Shown piece after piece: positions 1 through 10,833 of a stretch of DNA of 64,000 nt; position 1 is the first letter of the stretch, and every line of letters starts with the position of its first letter. This DNA is from Saccharomycopsis fibuligera x Saccharomycopsis cf. fibuligera (Eukaryota; Ascomycota; Saccharomycetes; Ascoideales; Saccharomycopsidaceae), in the NCBI GenBank assembly GCA_001936135.1, contig CP012810.1:3410001-3474000 (forward strand). The letters run 5' to 3'. The notes beneath the pieces were generated by a model. The model did not search any database. It was not told where the DNA came from and saw only the letters and a list, made by a program, of their open reading frames with translations. Made by a program: the position numbers and the translations under genes.

Positions 1-1716
1 GCTGCCAAAGATTTCAAAACCGCAATTGAACATTTTGACAAGGCTATCGAGCTTTCTCCTGCTCCAAACCATGTCTTGTACTCTAATCGTTCTGCTTGTT
101 ACGCCTCCCAGGGCAACTACGATCAAGCTTTAGAAGATGCTAACAAGTGCGTTGAAATCAATTCCAGCTGGGCTAAAGGTTACAACAGAATTGCTGCTGC
201 TGCATATGGTTTAGGCAAACTCGATGATGCCGCTCAAGCATACCAGCAAGCCTTACAGCTTGATCCAGCTAACAAAATGGCCAAAGATGGCTTAAGCGAA
301 GTAGAAAAAGCTAAACAAAGACCAGATTTTGGATTCATGCAAAAATTCGCTGATCCAAATTTGATTGAAAAATTGAAGAATAACCCAAAGACCGCTGATG
401 CTATGAGAGATCCTTCTGTGGTTGAAAAAGTTAGACAATTACAACTGAATCCTTCCTCAGTTAAGCCAGAAACTTTCTTGAGTAATCAAAAATTGTTGAC
501 AGTTTTCACTACTCTCTTGGGCCTTGATTTGCCAGAGCCAGGTAGTGCTCCAGAAGCTGGTGGTGGTGCTGCTCCATCCACCAAGAAGGAAGAGCCAAAG
601 AAAGAAGAACTTAAACCAAAACAAGCAGAATCCAAGCCCGCAGCTGCTACTAAATCGAATGACGATCCAGAAACTTCTGCTCCAGATGTTGAAATGAAAG
701 AACCTGAATCTAGTGCGGAAGGCGCCAAGAATAAAGCCGACAAGATTAAAGCAGAAGCCAACACTTTATACAAGAAGCGTCAATTTGATGAAGCTATTGA
801 GTTATACAACAAAGCTTACGAAACTCACCCAGATATCACCTACTTAAACAACCGTGCTGCTGCTGAATTTGAAAAAGGTGAATACCAAACTGCTATCAAG
901 ACTTGTGAATTGGCCATTGAAAAAGGTAGAGAAGTCAGAGCTGACTACAAAATTATAGCCAAATCTTTTGCCAGAATTGGTAGCTCATACTTGAAATTGG
1001 ATGACTTGAGAAACGCTATTCAATTCTTTGACAAATCTTTGACTGAGCACAGAACTGCCGACGTTTTGACCAAATTGAGAACCACGGAAAAAGCACTCAA
1101 AAAGAAAGAAGCAGAAGAATACATTAATCCAGAAAAAGCAGAAGAAGCTAGACTTGAAGGTAAAGAATACTTCACCAAGGCAGACTGGCCAAATGCAGTT
1201 AAAGCATATTCTGAAATGATAAAGAGAGCTCCAGAAGACCCAAGGGGTTACTCCAACAGAGCTGCTGCTTTTGTTAAATTATTATCTTTTCCGGATGCTG
1301 TCAGAGACTGTGATGCTGCTATCGACAAGGATCCTAACTTTATCAGAGCCTATATTAGAAAAGCTTCTGCTCAATTAACAATGAAGGAATTTTCTAGTTG
1401 TATTGACACTTTGGACAAAGCAAGAGACGTGGATGCTAAATCCAACAGTGGAAAATCAGCATACGAAATTAACCAATTGTACCAAAAGGCTATGTCTCAG
1501 AGATTTTCTGCTTTGGAAGGTGAAACTGAAGAACAAACCAGAGCTAGAATTTCAAGAGATCCAGAAGTGGTGGGAATTTTGCAAGATCCAGTTATGCAAG
1601 GAATTTTGCAACAAGCTAGTGACAACCCAGCCGCTTTACAAGACCATATGAAAAATCCAGTTATATTCAAAAAAATCAACACTTTGATTGCTGCTGGCGT
1701 TATCCGTACTGCTTAG
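1..1716 (+). CDS. STI1: Hsp90/Hsp70 co-chaperone Sti1 (Hop), 5' end cut by window
   Basis: The reading frame is open from base 1, so the start lies outside the window; 571 codons are visible. Sti1 is a cytosolic scaffold that passes clients from Hsp70 to Hsp90. In order I see the remainder of the first TPR block (NRSACYASQGNYDQALEDA and following), a DP1-like segment around codons 110-165, a charged Ala/Pro/Glu/Lys linker to about codon 240, a second TPR block (about 240-365), a third (about 370-490), and a C-terminal DP2 domain ending in GVIRTA. The domain order and the DP2 end (DPVMQGILQQASDNP) are typical of the family. Codon 149 (445-447) is CTG: Leu in the standard code, Ser in CTG-clade yeasts. 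Identity is secure. Confidence 0.95.
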   Translation, partial: AAKDFKTAIEHFDKAIELSPAPNHVLYSNRSACYASQGNYDQALEDANKCVEINSSWAKGYNRIAAAAYGLGKLDDAAQAYQQALQLDPANKMAKDGLSEVEKAKQRPDFGFMQKFADPNLIEKLKNNPKTADAMRDPSVVEKVRQLQLNPSSVKPETFLSNQKLLTVFTTLLGLDLPEPGSAPEAGGGAAPSTKKEEPKKEELKPKQAESKPAAATKSNDDPETSAPDVEMKEPESSAEGAKNKADKIKAEANTLYKKRQFDEAIELYNKAYETHPDITYLNNRAAAEFEKGEYQTAIKTCELAIEKGREVRADYKIIAKSFARIGSSYLKLDDLRNAIQFFDKSLTEHRTADVLTKLRTTEKALKKKEAEEYINPEKAEEARLEGKEYFTKADWPNAVKAYSEMIKRAPEDPRGYSNRAAAFVKLLSFPDAVRDCDAAIDKDPNFIRAYIRKASAQLTMKEFSSCIDTLDKARDVDAKSNSGKSAYEINQLYQKAMSQRFSALEGETEEQTRARISRDPEVVGILQDPVMQGILQQASDNPAALQDHMKNPVIFKKINTLIAAGVIRTA

Positions 1717-2526
1717 ATGGGGTGGTGATGTGTAGTTGTTTTGCACTTTGTCATGAATTTTTTTATACTTATATTTTTATTTTTATTTTATATCTTATTT
1801 TGTCTCTTGTAATGTACTTTTTTTAAAAACATTGTTTAAACCGGCTTTATGTTTTTCTCAAAATTGTATAGCTGCTCTATGAGTCTTGCGATAAAATTTC
1901 AAGTTCCTCGGAAGGCCGTTGCATGAGTCTTTGAGTCCATCTTTTCATGATGACTTCAACATTATATTTTAACTACACTAGCAATTACGAAACAGGAACA
2001 ACACATTGCAATGTAATTAAGAATAATGAAAATAAATAATAGTAGGGGCTAAACTCGCTTTTCAAACCAAAGTATATCAAGAGAGTATTAATGACAATTA
2101 AACAAAGAATAAAATTAAAAAAAAAAAAAAGTGATTGAAAAATAAACAAATAAACAAAATGAAAAACTGTGTTTATGTATGTAAGATTTGTATTAAAAGC
2201 AAATTATAGATCGTGTATGAGTAGCATGAGTAACGTTAAGTAGGTTTCGTTGCTTCGTTGATCGCGTGATTGTGTAGCACAAAATAACGTAAATGCGATT
2301 AAAAAATAACAATTGTCTGTTTGTTTGCTAGTACTTTTGATATCCTTCCTTTTTTTTTATGTTTTTCTTATATTTTTTTTTTTTTTTTTTTTAATTTTTT
2401 ATTTTTATTTTATTTATTCATTTATTGATTTCATTTCATTTAATTTTATTTTGATTTTTTTTTTTTTTTTTGTTTGTTCGACCATGAAATCGCTGATAAA
2501 GTTAGTAAGGTTAGAAAAGCCATTGA
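1717..2526. other. Convergent intergenic region STI1/NTH1
   Basis: This 810-base gap lies between two 3' ends. It is very AT-rich, with A and T runs near 2117-2129 and T-rich tracts at 2349-2472 that would serve as 3' processing signals for both genes. I see no gene; a 73-residue frame at 2313-2534 encodes mostly Phe and Ile from the T tract and is not credible. Confidence 0.6.
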
Positions 2527-4908
2527 TTAACTAATACCCACATTTGCACTAGCAGCAGCGGCAGCCTTAGCCTGAACTTCAGGATCAAGACTAGTATCTT
2601 GACGATGTTTTTTGGTTTCTTTAGCTAAACTTTCAAAAAACACATCTGGTGGCGTAATGGCACCTAATGCTCTAATAGCCTTAGTGCTAAGAATTTGCAA
2701 TCCAACTTCAAAACTGGCATTGACCCAACCAAATCCTTCAGTAGCAACCCCTTTAAAATCAGCACCTTGATTACCGTATTCTGCATCAACTCTATGAGGA
2801 TCAGTAGTTCTAGTGACATCATACTTCTCAACAACAATACCATTATAGTCAACAAATGATTTAGTCATGATATAAAGCCATCTATAAACTAATCTTCTAG
2901 CGTCATCACCGAACCCGTATTTAACTAATCCAACCCAAGCAAGAATTTGTTGAGGAGCCCAACCGTATGGATAATCCCATTGACGATTTGGTCTATCAAT
3001 GTTAATTTCGCCTCTAGATTTCTTGGTTCCAGCAGCTAAACCACCCAATTCTTCAAACTTATGCAATGAATTTTTGACAATTTTATCAGCTTGTTCTTCA
3101 GTAGCGACACCAGACCATAATGGCCAAAATGTAGTTGCAGATTCATAATCACTTTGTTGCTGGCGCTTGATGTCCCAATCGAAAAACATTGATTCTGTTT
3201 CATTCCACAAGTATTTGGTAAAGGCTTCTTTTCTCTTTTCTGCTCTAGCAAACCACTGTGCGCTACTTTCAACTTCGCCTTCCAAAGTTTCAAATTTATC
3301 ATCAAAATGATCTCTTATTACTTCGCCAATATCAATTTCGTACTTGTATAATAAAGAATTCAAATCAACAGTACATAATCTAGCGCATTTACCATCAACT
3401 CTATAAGAGGTGTCATGTCCAGATTCACGAACCGCTCTATCGTTTAAAAAGTATTCGTCCAAATAAGGTTCGTGAACTTCTTGGTCATTGTACATTTGCT
3501 GAAACTTTTCAAGTGACACATTGTATTTGATTGCGTATGGTTTCAAAAGGGCAGTAAAATGCGTTGCTTCGGTTTCTGGGGGAATACCGAGGCCATCTGG
3601 ATGATAAGCAGACAAGCCAGTTGCAACATTAATTCTTGGGTGAGCCATCCAAACGGTCTTGTATTCTTTCACAGCAGCAAGGAATGATCTTCTTAAGAAA
3701 TCTTTTGCATAAACAGGATTATCACCATTTTCAATCAACTTATTGTAAACTTTCAAAGCCATATCAGTTAAAAATGGAGGTTGTGATCTACACAAGTAGT
3801 ATGATCTATTGGCATTCAAAATTTTGCCGTAATACTTGATCTCAAAGATGAAATGTTCAACCATACCTTTGGCCAAATCCACCCTGTTGTCGATAAGCAA
3901 ACCCAATGCCATCATATAAGAATCCCAGCCATACAATTCGTTAAATCTTCCGCCAGGAACAACATATGGGAAGGCTCTCAACGTAGTGCCAGCACTGTTT
4001 TCTGCTGCATTTTCACCAAAATTTGAAAAGTCGGCAAGGTCAGCTGGGTCAACTGCAAATGAAGTTTGCACTTTTTCCATAGCTAACGCAAGCAAACCTG
4101 GCTTGTCATTAATTGATTTGACATACTCTGCAGTAATGTTTTGCGGAAGTCTTTCAATTACCAAGTTTTTATCAGGGTGTTTGATGGCAATGTCATTAAA
4201 AAATTTGAACTGTTCTTCGCAATCATATGGAACGTACAATCTAGTATGGTCGGACGGGATTTTAGTGTCGTAGGCCATTTCGGCAACGTTATAGCCATCC
4301 AACCTTCTTGTAAGGCTGCTCCAAAATTGAGTAGAGATCAAACGTTTCAATCTTTTCACCGGATTTTCATTCAATCTTGCCTCGTCCAAAATCATTTGGT
4401 TTCTACCCAATCTTTTAGCAATGGTAAGTTCTTGCAATAAGTTAGAAAGCATATAAGTACCTCTAACGTCGTACTGGTTGTAACCATTTGAATTCGCAGT
4501 TCCTAATTTAAGAACTTTTGGGCCAGTGTCTTCAATGGTGATTTGATGATTTTGGTCAGTATCTTCATTCTTCAACAATGTCTCTAGAGTTGCATCGATG
4601 TCACTAATAAGAAATCTTCTAGCGCCAAAGAATAAATCATCTTCACTGGAACGTCTCTTAATCGGGTAGTTACTAGCGCGCACTTTTTCTTCTTCATTAG
4701 TGTCTATGATATTGTCATCAGCAGAAAATTTGAGGAAAGTATTTCTTGGAAGAGTGGCACTAAAAGTTCTTCCTCTCATAACTTTTGAGTTCTTTGTTTG
4801 TTTGGAAGGATCGGTTTTGGAACCATAGTACACGTCTGGCGATGCCAAAGGATCCATGTCATCGCTTCCAGTAGAAGAAGTTCTTGAGTGCCTAAATGGG
4901 TTCATCAT
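2527..4908 (-). CDS. NTH1: Neutral trehalase
   Basis: This cytosolic glycoside hydrolase (GH37) splits trehalose into two glucoses during recovery from stress. The 793-residue protein matches the length of yeast neutral trehalases. Both trehalase signatures are present: [14 protein letters not shown] near residue 316 and [12 protein letters not shown] near residue 640. The N-terminal extension carries an RRSS site near residue 84, the type phosphorylated by protein kinase A in yeast Nth1, and an EF-hand-like acidic stretch ([12 protein letters not shown]) near 115-127 that in Nth1 binds calcium with 14-3-3 proteins. Two adjacent Met codons open the frame; either may start. It is divergent from the phosphotransferase gene. 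In Candida the ortholog is called NTC1. Confidence 0.95.
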   Translation of the reverse strand: MMNPFRHSRTSSTGSDDMDPLASPDVYYGSKTDPSKQTKNSKVMRGRTFSATLPRNTFLKFSADDNIIDTNEEEKVRASNYPIKRRSSEDDLFFGARRFLISDIDATLETLLKNEDTDQNHQITIEDTGPKVLKLGTANSNGYNQYDVRGTYMLSNLLQELTIAKRLGRNQMILDEARLNENPVKRLKRLISTQFWSSLTRRLDGYNVAEMAYDTKIPSDHTRLYVPYDCEEQFKFFNDIAIKHPDKNLVIERLPQNITAEYVKSINDKPGLLALAMEKVQTSFAVDPADLADFSNFGENAAENSAGTTLRAFPYVVPGGRFNELYGWDSYMMALGLLIDNRVDLAKGMVEHFIFEIKYYGKILNANRSYYLCRSQPPFLTDMALKVYNKLIENGDNPVYAKDFLRRSFLAAVKEYKTVWMAHPRINVATGLSAYHPDGLGIPPETEATHFTALLKPYAIKYNVSLEKFQQMYNDQEVHEPYLDEYFLNDRAVRESGHDTSYRVDGKCARLCTVDLNSLLYKYEIDIGEVIRDHFDDKFETLEGEVESSAQWFARAEKRKEAFTKYLWNETESMFFDWDIKRQQQSDYESATTFWPLWSGVATEEQADKIVKNSLHKFEELGGLAAGTKKSRGEINIDRPNRQWDYPYGWAPQQILAWVGLVKYGFGDDARRLVYRWLYIMTKSFVDYNGIVVEKYDVTRTTDPHRVDAEYGNQGADFKGVATEGFGWVNASFEVGLQILSTKAIRALGAITPPDVFFESLAKETKKHRQDTSLDPEVQAKAAAAASANVGIS

Positions 4909-5860
4909 CTGTCAAGAAAATGCCTTAAGGTGGGCTAGCCAGAAAAAATATGCGAAAATAGTAAAGGAAATAAGATACAAATGTAAAAAGATAAGAAAAA
5001 GAATAGAGGAGAGGTAGATTGGAAGAAACGAAAAATAGAAAATATAGTGGTGCGCAAGACAAGATGAGCTGACGGTTGATAGCAAGCTGCCAAATGCTGG
5101 GACGAAAAAAGAAAATAGAGCCACGGAAAAAACAGCAAACTTAGCTTCAGTCGGAAATAACGAAAGTTTAAAGCGATGAGATAAAAAAAATGAGGCAGTA
5201 TACAGTACGTACTGCGTCCGGAAGGGCTGGAAGCGCGACAGACAGCAAAATTGGACAAAAGAAAGGAAACAAAAAGTGATGATAAGAAAAGAAAAAGGAA
5301 AAGTGGGCACAAGGCCTTTATAAACAAGGTAAAGTGGAGGAGGGTGTCTCCAGCTAAGCGCCCAGCTTGTTGCAACTGCGATTAAGCGCCATTGCGAGAC
5401 TGGTGTTCGCCTTGTGTATGTGCGTGTGTGCGAGGCTGGTGCTACCCCAGGATTCGGTCTTCTGAGTTCCGCACGAGGATTACATAAGCATATAGAGCAA
5501 ATCCGTGCCGGTAAAATAGTCATGTCACATGCCATACCGTTCCAAACCGCGTTCCGGAGCATGACCGGAAAAACCCTCTGTCACATGGCTCGCAACCAAT
5601 TTTCATGTTCTTATTTGCTGGTAGCGAGAGGGCTGCGAGGAGCAAAAAATAAATCGATATAATTACCGTGCAACTCTGCTCTGCTTTGCTACGGTGTGTT
5701 TTGCAGTATTTGCCTGGTTATCCGGTGTGTCTGTGTGTATGTGTTTGTGTGTACGTGCTTAAGTTTAGTGTGGTATCCAAACCTCAACAAATATCAACCG
5801 ATCTTTTCTGTTCAAACTCGAAATCTAGCTCACGTAACTGTGCTCCTACAATCAATCACC
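4909..5860. promoter_or_regulatory. Divergent promoter region NTH1 / EPT1
   Basis: These 952 bases separate two divergently transcribed genes. A TATA-like sequence (CTTTATAAAC) lies at about 5316-5325. The stretch 5340-5560 is unusually GC-rich for this genome, with GT-rich repeats near 5412-5432 and 5724-5756. A 216-residue minus-strand frame at 4912-5562 crosses this promoter; it is Phe/Ser/Leu-rich and I reject it as a gene. Confidence 0.5.
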
Positions 5861-7150
5861 ATGGGTATCTTTGTTCAAAACTTGCAAAACTTGAAAGAGT
5901 ACAAGTACCGAGGCGAAGACAGATCAATTACCACCAAGTACTTTCTCAAGCCATACTGGTGGTCTAATTTTGTCAAAGTTTTCCCACTATGGTTTGCTCC
6001 TAATGCCGTCACTTTATCTGGGTTTGGTTTCATTGCCCTCAATTTGCTCACTGTGTTATATTACGATCCATACTTGAACAATCCAAACGTACCTACATGG
6101 ACCACCGTTTCATATGCAATTGGCCTATTCATGTACCAGACTTTCGATGCTTGCGATGGTATGCAAGCAAGAAGAACTGGCCAATCAGGTCCATTGGGTG
6201 AACTTTTCGACCACTGTGTTGACGCATTGAACACCACTTTGTCGGTGATTATTTTTGCCTCGGTCACAAAGATGGGCTATGGTTGGATGCTTATCATTTC
6301 TCAATTTGCTGTATTGGCCAACTTTTACTTGAGTACTTGGGAGGAATACCACACTCATATTTTATTCTTGTCTGAATTTTCTGGTCCTGTTGAAGGGATC
6401 TTGATGATTGTGATCCTTTATCTTGTGACGGCTTATTACGGAAACGAAATTTGGGTCAATTCATGGTATCATTTAGAATTGGCTAGCTTTTTACCAGCAC
6501 CGGTTTTGAAAATACTTTCATACTTAGGTTTCATAAATCTTCAAGAAGTTCCTGAGACCGGTGTATTATCAGCAATTGCTTCAATTGACGCCAGTACTGT
6601 TTACATTGTCTTGGGTGGTGCACAGTTGTACTTTAACATTATTTCTGCATACAATAACGTCAAGAGAATATTTGCTCAAGATAAAACTGTTGATGCCAAA
6701 GATAAAGCACATAATGCAATTAGAGGTCTCGTTCCATTTGCCACTTACTATTCATCTGCTATTGTATTTGTGATTGTAGCTTCTCCATTCATCTTTGTTA
6801 ACCCTTCATCTTACTTGCCGTTCATTTTGCAGATTGGTACATCTATTGCGTTCAGTGTTGGTAGAATCATTATTTCTCACTTGACTTTATCTGAGTTTCC
6901 TCACCATTTGCCAACTCTTTACATTCCAGGTCTTCAAATTGCCGCTTTTGCTTTTGTGAAATTTTTGAATTTAGTTAAACCTGAAACCCAAGCAATTTCT
7001 TTGGATACTGCGGTTAACAATATTGTCTGGGCAGGGTTTGGTATAAGCGTTGGTATTTATGCATCATTCATTACTGAAATTATCACTGAAATTTCTTCAT
7101 TTTTGGATATTTGGGTCCTTTCTATCAAACATCCAAAGAAATTAGATTAA
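5861..7150 (+). CDS. EPT1: sn-1,2-diacylglycerol choline/ethanolaminephosphotransferase
   Basis: It transfers phosphoethanolamine or phosphocholine from the CDP-alcohol to diacylglycerol, the last step of the Kennedy pathway in the ER membrane. The CDP-alcohol phosphotransferase signature DG-x2-AR-x8-G-x3-D-x3-D is complete at about residues 98-124 (DGMQARRTG then GELFDHCVDALN). The rest is a series of hydrophobic membrane segments. I place the start at 5861 (MGIFVQNLQNL), giving 429 residues: the frame is open further upstream, but those codons give a Val/Cys-rich, non-conserved stretch. Sequence alone does not separate EPT1 from CPT1; the symbol denotes the family. Confidence 0.9.
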   Translation: MGIFVQNLQNLKEYKYRGEDRSITTKYFLKPYWWSNFVKVFPLWFAPNAVTLSGFGFIALNLLTVLYYDPYLNNPNVPTWTTVSYAIGLFMYQTFDACDGMQARRTGQSGPLGELFDHCVDALNTTLSVIIFASVTKMGYGWMLIISQFAVLANFYLSTWEEYHTHILFLSEFSGPVEGILMIVILYLVTAYYGNEIWVNSWYHLELASFLPAPVLKILSYLGFINLQEVPETGVLSAIASIDASTVYIVLGGAQLYFNIISAYNNVKRIFAQDKTVDAKDKAHNAIRGLVPFATYYSSAIVFVIVASPFIFVNPSSYLPFILQIGTSIAFSVGRIIISHLTLSEFPHHLPTLYIPGLQIAAFAFVKFLNLVKPETQAISLDTAVNNIVWAGFGISVGIYASFITEIITEISSFLDIWVLSIKHPKKLD

Positions 7151-7894
7151 TTGCTGTAAAAGATTTAAACAGAAGAGCTAGTATATTTGGTTATGTGCTT
7201 TCAAGCAAACAATATATTTTCTCCTGTTACTGCAACTGATAATGTACATTTATCGCACGCAGTGCAACCTCTTCATTTTTCATATTCCATCACATTTTAA
7301 TCACATTACTCTTTACTGTTTTTTAGTTAGGGTTGTATTCTGTTTTATTCTTGGTATCTGATAGACTTTCATATTATGCCATAGATTAATGAATTCTAAA
7401 TTTTTTCAAGTATAAAGTTATTTTACAAATGCATTTCTTTAAAATTCATTTGAGATAAAAAGAACTTGTCATAAAATATACACATTCATAAACTATATAC
7501 AATTCACTGCACACTTTATTTTTGATTTTATTTTTCAGATATAGACAGACAATCATTTGAAATTGAGCTCAACTAAATAATCTGAAATTGTTGTAGAGGT
7601 GTATACAATAATGACCATCTAAAGTTGCAAAGTAAACTAGAGACCTATAAGCATAGGAAAGCTGGCTTCTCTGCTAAAATCAAATCACAATCTGTAAATT
7701 TTATCGCAAATATTGTACCGCTTATTTCAACTATCAAAAAAAACAGCAAAAGAAGCAAAAACCATGAAGAAGGAAAAATAACACAGAAGAGAAGATGTAA
7801 GGTGTAAGATGAGAGACGAGAGGAAAGGAAAAAGATTGAAAAAAAAAAATTCATTTCATTAATACGCTGACTGAGGCTCATTGAGACTAACTGT
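7151..7894. other. Convergent intergenic region EPT1/TOM22
   Basis: The 744 bases between two 3' ends are AT-rich and hold several TTTTATTT- and AATAAA-like stretches suited to 3' end formation. I see no gene or RNA here. Short frames near 7625-7944 on both strands are not conserved-looking. Confidence 0.55.
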
Positions 7895-8377
7895 TTAGGC
7901 AGTAGCTGCTGGTTGACCAGCTGGGTTTTGAGCATCAAAAGCATTGTCTGAACCAGGAGCTAAAACTTGAGCACTGTCTTGCTGCATTTTCATTTCTTTT
8001 TCCATTTCAACGAGCTGTTGCTCAGACAAGATTGACAAAGATAATGGGACACCCAATAACAAAGCACTGGTGCTGACAATCCACAAAAGACTACCAATCT
8101 TAAAGGCACCACCAGTAGCCAAGCTGGACAAACTGGAACCAGCTTGACTCAAGAATGAACGTTGGTTTGGTGGAATGATTTCTTTCAAGGCAACAATTCT
8201 ATCGACGAGGGTTTCATTAGCCAAGTCTAGTTCATCTTCATCTTCTTCGTCGGATTCTTCAGATTCAGATTCGCTGGTGTCTTCATAGTCTTCATCGTTT
8301 TCTTCAACGGCAGTTTTTGGAACTTGGCTGTTGACGGAAGTGTTGGCTTCGTCTTCAATTTGAGTTAATTTGACCAT
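7895..8377 (-). CDS. TOM22: Mitochondrial import receptor subunit Tom22
   Basis: Tom22 is the central receptor and organiser of the TOM complex in the outer mitochondrial membrane; it hands precursors from Tom20/Tom70 to the Tom40 pore. The 160-residue protein has the family layout: an acidic cytosolic domain (residues 26-51, dense in Asp/Glu), a conserved amphipathic part (ETLVDRIVALKEIIPP), one membrane span at about 92-117 (KIGSLLWIVSTSALLLG) and a short C-terminal intermembrane-space tail. There is no cleavable presequence, as expected. It is divergent from the gene at 8965. Length and architecture agree with fungal Tom22. Confidence 0.93.
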   Translation of the reverse strand: MVKLTQIEDEANTSVNSQVPKTAVEENDEDYEDTSESESEESDEEDEDELDLANETLVDRIVALKEIIPPNQRSFLSQAGSSLSSLATGGAFKIGSLLWIVSTSALLLGVPLSLSILSEQQLVEMEKEMKMQQDSAQVLAPGSDNAFDAQNPAGQPAATA

Positions 8378-8964
8378 TTTTGTTTGTATGTGCTGTGATA
8401 AGTTTTGATACGTTTGTGATACTGTCTGTATGTCTAGTTCCTCTAAAACCTTTACTTCGCAATTTTAAATTTTTGTCATTTATTGACTGCAATTTTTTTT
8501 TCTTTCTGTTTTGCCGTTTTTTGCCAAACTATTAGCTAAGTGCTTAGAAATGATAGAGACGGGTTACACTTCAGACTGTTTTTGGAGGCCGAATTCTCGA
8601 AGCTTTAATAATCCTTCATTACTGGTTCAGATTTAAGAGCTCTAGTTTAGTTTGAATAGCCGCTTGTAAAAACTCTTACAAAATGAACTTTATGGAATTC
8701 TTAAGATAAAGACCTACAATAATACCTGTCTCGGTTAGGGCAATTCTCTATTACGGAACTTATTATGCAAAGTTATGCAAGTATGTTATGACGGGCATCT
8801 CATTTTTCACATTTTTTTTTTTTTTGCTTCTGCTGCATATACAACAAAAAAAAAGTAAAGACCGGTATAAAATCTATATTATTTCTCATTTGCGTTGTTA
8901 ATTTACGCCATCAAATTTCCCCAAGTTAGCCAAAATATTCAAGCATAATTATGCTCATTTCGCA
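8378..8964. promoter_or_regulatory. Divergent promoter region TOM22 / URI-like gene
   Basis: These 587 bases serve both divergent genes. T runs occur at 8490-8501 and 8812-8826, on the sides of the two starts. I searched for coding sequence that could supply an N-terminal domain to the downstream gene and saw only short, stop-ridden frames. Confidence 0.5.
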
Positions 8965-10833
8965 ATGGCACAAGAGTTACCTGTTTTTGATATAGTTGAA
9001 ACTTTAGACGACCATGATGAGGTAACTTCATCTTATCTTCGGCCAACTTCTACATTTGATGCAAAGATTCAACAGATCATAGAAGCTCAAATCGAAGAAG
9101 AAGAAAAGGAGAAGAAAAATCAAACAATATCAAAATCTAATACCAAAAAGACAAAAAGGCAGCTACGTGAAGAGAAAATCAAAGAGATAAATGAAACATA
9201 TTTCAAAGACGAGGAGGAACTAACGGAGACTAAAACACCGGATGCTCAAAGGCATATTAGTAATGATGGAAATGGTAATAACAATAGGAATTTTAGTAAT
9301 AGCACTTTTCAATTCAAGGGAAAAAAAAACAAGAAGTCAGTCAGGTTTAACGACAACAAATTAGAAGAGGTTAAGTCGATTGAAAACAGATTTGCAAATA
9401 TGCGTATTAGTGAAGATATTGTCAATCAAGATTTATCAAAGATGACATTTGCTGAATTTAGAAGAGGCTTTTTATTAAATAATATTGATGATAAGAAAAA
9501 TCGAAACAATAGTCAAAAGATAGAGATTCTTCCAGTAGAAAATCAAGACATTAGCAAGGATTCTGGAAAAGGGCTATATGATATTCTAGAAGAACGGAAA
9601 AGAAATAACAATAACAACAAAGAACCACAAACGACAAAGTCATTGAATTTACAAAATGAAATTTCGCAAATCACTAAAGAGACAGTAATATCATCACTGC
9701 CAAGACGCAAGACTTCAAAATTCAAAAGGGATTTACAATCTAACGCTAATGATAGTGAGAGAGTTCAAATACTTAAGAAAAGGTCACCCGGTGCTATATC
9801 GCAAATCGCTGGAAAGAAAGGAAATACTAAAGATTTGAGCTCTTTGAAGTCATTGTCGAAAAAACCAACCAAAAAGAAGACTGGGACCGTGAAAATTGCT
9901 AAACCAGAATTGAAGCCTTACTTTTTACAAGATGTTCAACCAAATACATTGGGCAAACCACACCGAGTAAACAAGTATGACGGTGGTGATGAGCGAGAAA
10001 GGCAATATAGAAGCATTGTTGAAATTGTTAATTCTGGGCCAGAGTCAGCGCCAACTATATCTGAGATAAATTTGGGAAATGACGAAGATAAGGTATCGGA
10101 TACTCATACTCAGGAAGCATCAACAGAAAATGACACTAAATCCCAAGAAAACGAACCAGATAATGATAATCAAGAAGATGACGAGCAACCAGTTAAAGAG
10201 ACCGAATATCCAGTGACCAAAGTCGATTATCATTCTCTTAATAATGATATTGATGGCATGGTTTCTGCCTACATGATGGGAATGTATGATGATGACGTGG
10301 GGATTGAGTACGATATGCCAAATTCTATAATTGAGCATGAACAAGATCTCGAAAAATACAACATGCAAGTTGAGCTCATTGAACGAGAACTTGCTAAAGA
10401 ACAGGAAAGGGAAAAGAGCAAAAAGCAAAGTGGCCCGAATGATGTAAATATACCTCAAAAGGACAACACAGGCAACGATCAAAAATCTGTTGAGAAGGAT
10501 GATGAAGAATTTGACAACCAACCATTGTTAAGTGATCATATCGTTGAAAGAGAAGTGGCTGTAGCTATCGATGATTTTGAAACTAGACTAAATGATTACG
10601 AAATCATTGAAGATTCGGATTCGGATAGCGATGACTACAGTTTCAATCCAGAAGTGGTTAACCAAGAGATTGCCAAAACTTATCAAAATTTGAGACAGTA
10701 CTTGATTAATAAAGATTCTGGGTTTGCTAGAGAAGAAGAGCAAGAGATTGAGCCAATAGATGAATTTGGGAATCCTGTTAAACTTAGCAGATTTAAAGCA
10801 GCACAAATCAGACCATATGTTGATGGTTTGTAA
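8965..10833 (+). CDS. Highly charged protein, possible URI/Bud27-family member lacking the prefoldin domain
   Basis: The 622-residue product is hydrophilic, rich in Lys, Glu, Asp and Asn, with no membrane segment. Two short conserved-looking pieces stand out: the N-terminal LPVFDIVETLDDHDEVTSSY and the C-terminal GNPVKLSRFKAAQIRPYVDG, preceded by DIVEREVAV and an acidic DSDSDSDD stretch. From memory, such pieces occur in Bud27/URI, an unconventional prefoldin that links RNA polymerase subunit Rpb5 to assembly and to TOR signalling: the first after the prefoldin domain, the second at the C-terminus (DUF3835). The prefoldin coiled coil that should precede them is not encoded upstream. The protein could be a shortened URI or an unrelated nuclear protein, so I give no symbol. 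Confidence 0.4.
   Translation: MAQELPVFDIVETLDDHDEVTSSYLRPTSTFDAKIQQIIEAQIEEEEKEKKNQTISKSNTKKTKRQLREEKIKEINETYFKDEEELTETKTPDAQRHISNDGNGNNNRNFSNSTFQFKGKKNKKSVRFNDNKLEEVKSIENRFANMRISEDIVNQDLSKMTFAEFRRGFLLNNIDDKKNRNNSQKIEILPVENQDISKDSGKGLYDILEERKRNNNNNKEPQTTKSLNLQNEISQITKETVISSLPRRKTSKFKRDLQSNANDSERVQILKKRSPGAISQIAGKKGNTKDLSSLKSLSKKPTKKKTGTVKIAKPELKPYFLQDVQPNTLGKPHRVNKYDGGDERERQYRSIVEIVNSGPESAPTISEINLGNDEDKVSDTHTQEASTENDTKSQENEPDNDNQEDDEQPVKETEYPVTKVDYHSLNNDIDGMVSAYMMGMYDDDVGIEYDMPNSIIEHEQDLEKYNMQVELIERELAKEQEREKSKKQSGPNDVNIPQKDNTGNDQKSVEKDDEEFDNQPLLSDHIVEREVAVAIDDFETRLNDYEIIEDSDSDSDDYSFNPEVVNQEIAKTYQNLRQYLINKDSGFAREEEQEIEPIDEFGNPVKLSRFKAAQIRPYVDGL

Noticed and set aside
4912-5562. 216-residue minus-strand reading frame upstream of the trehalase gene
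   Set aside because: It covers the divergent promoter, is made of Phe/Ser/Leu-rich low-complexity sequence, overlaps another frame of equal quality and shows no motif.
5696-5860. N-terminal extension of the EPT1 frame
   Set aside because: The extra 55 residues come from a GT-rich stretch, with no similarity to CDP-alcohol phosphotransferases.
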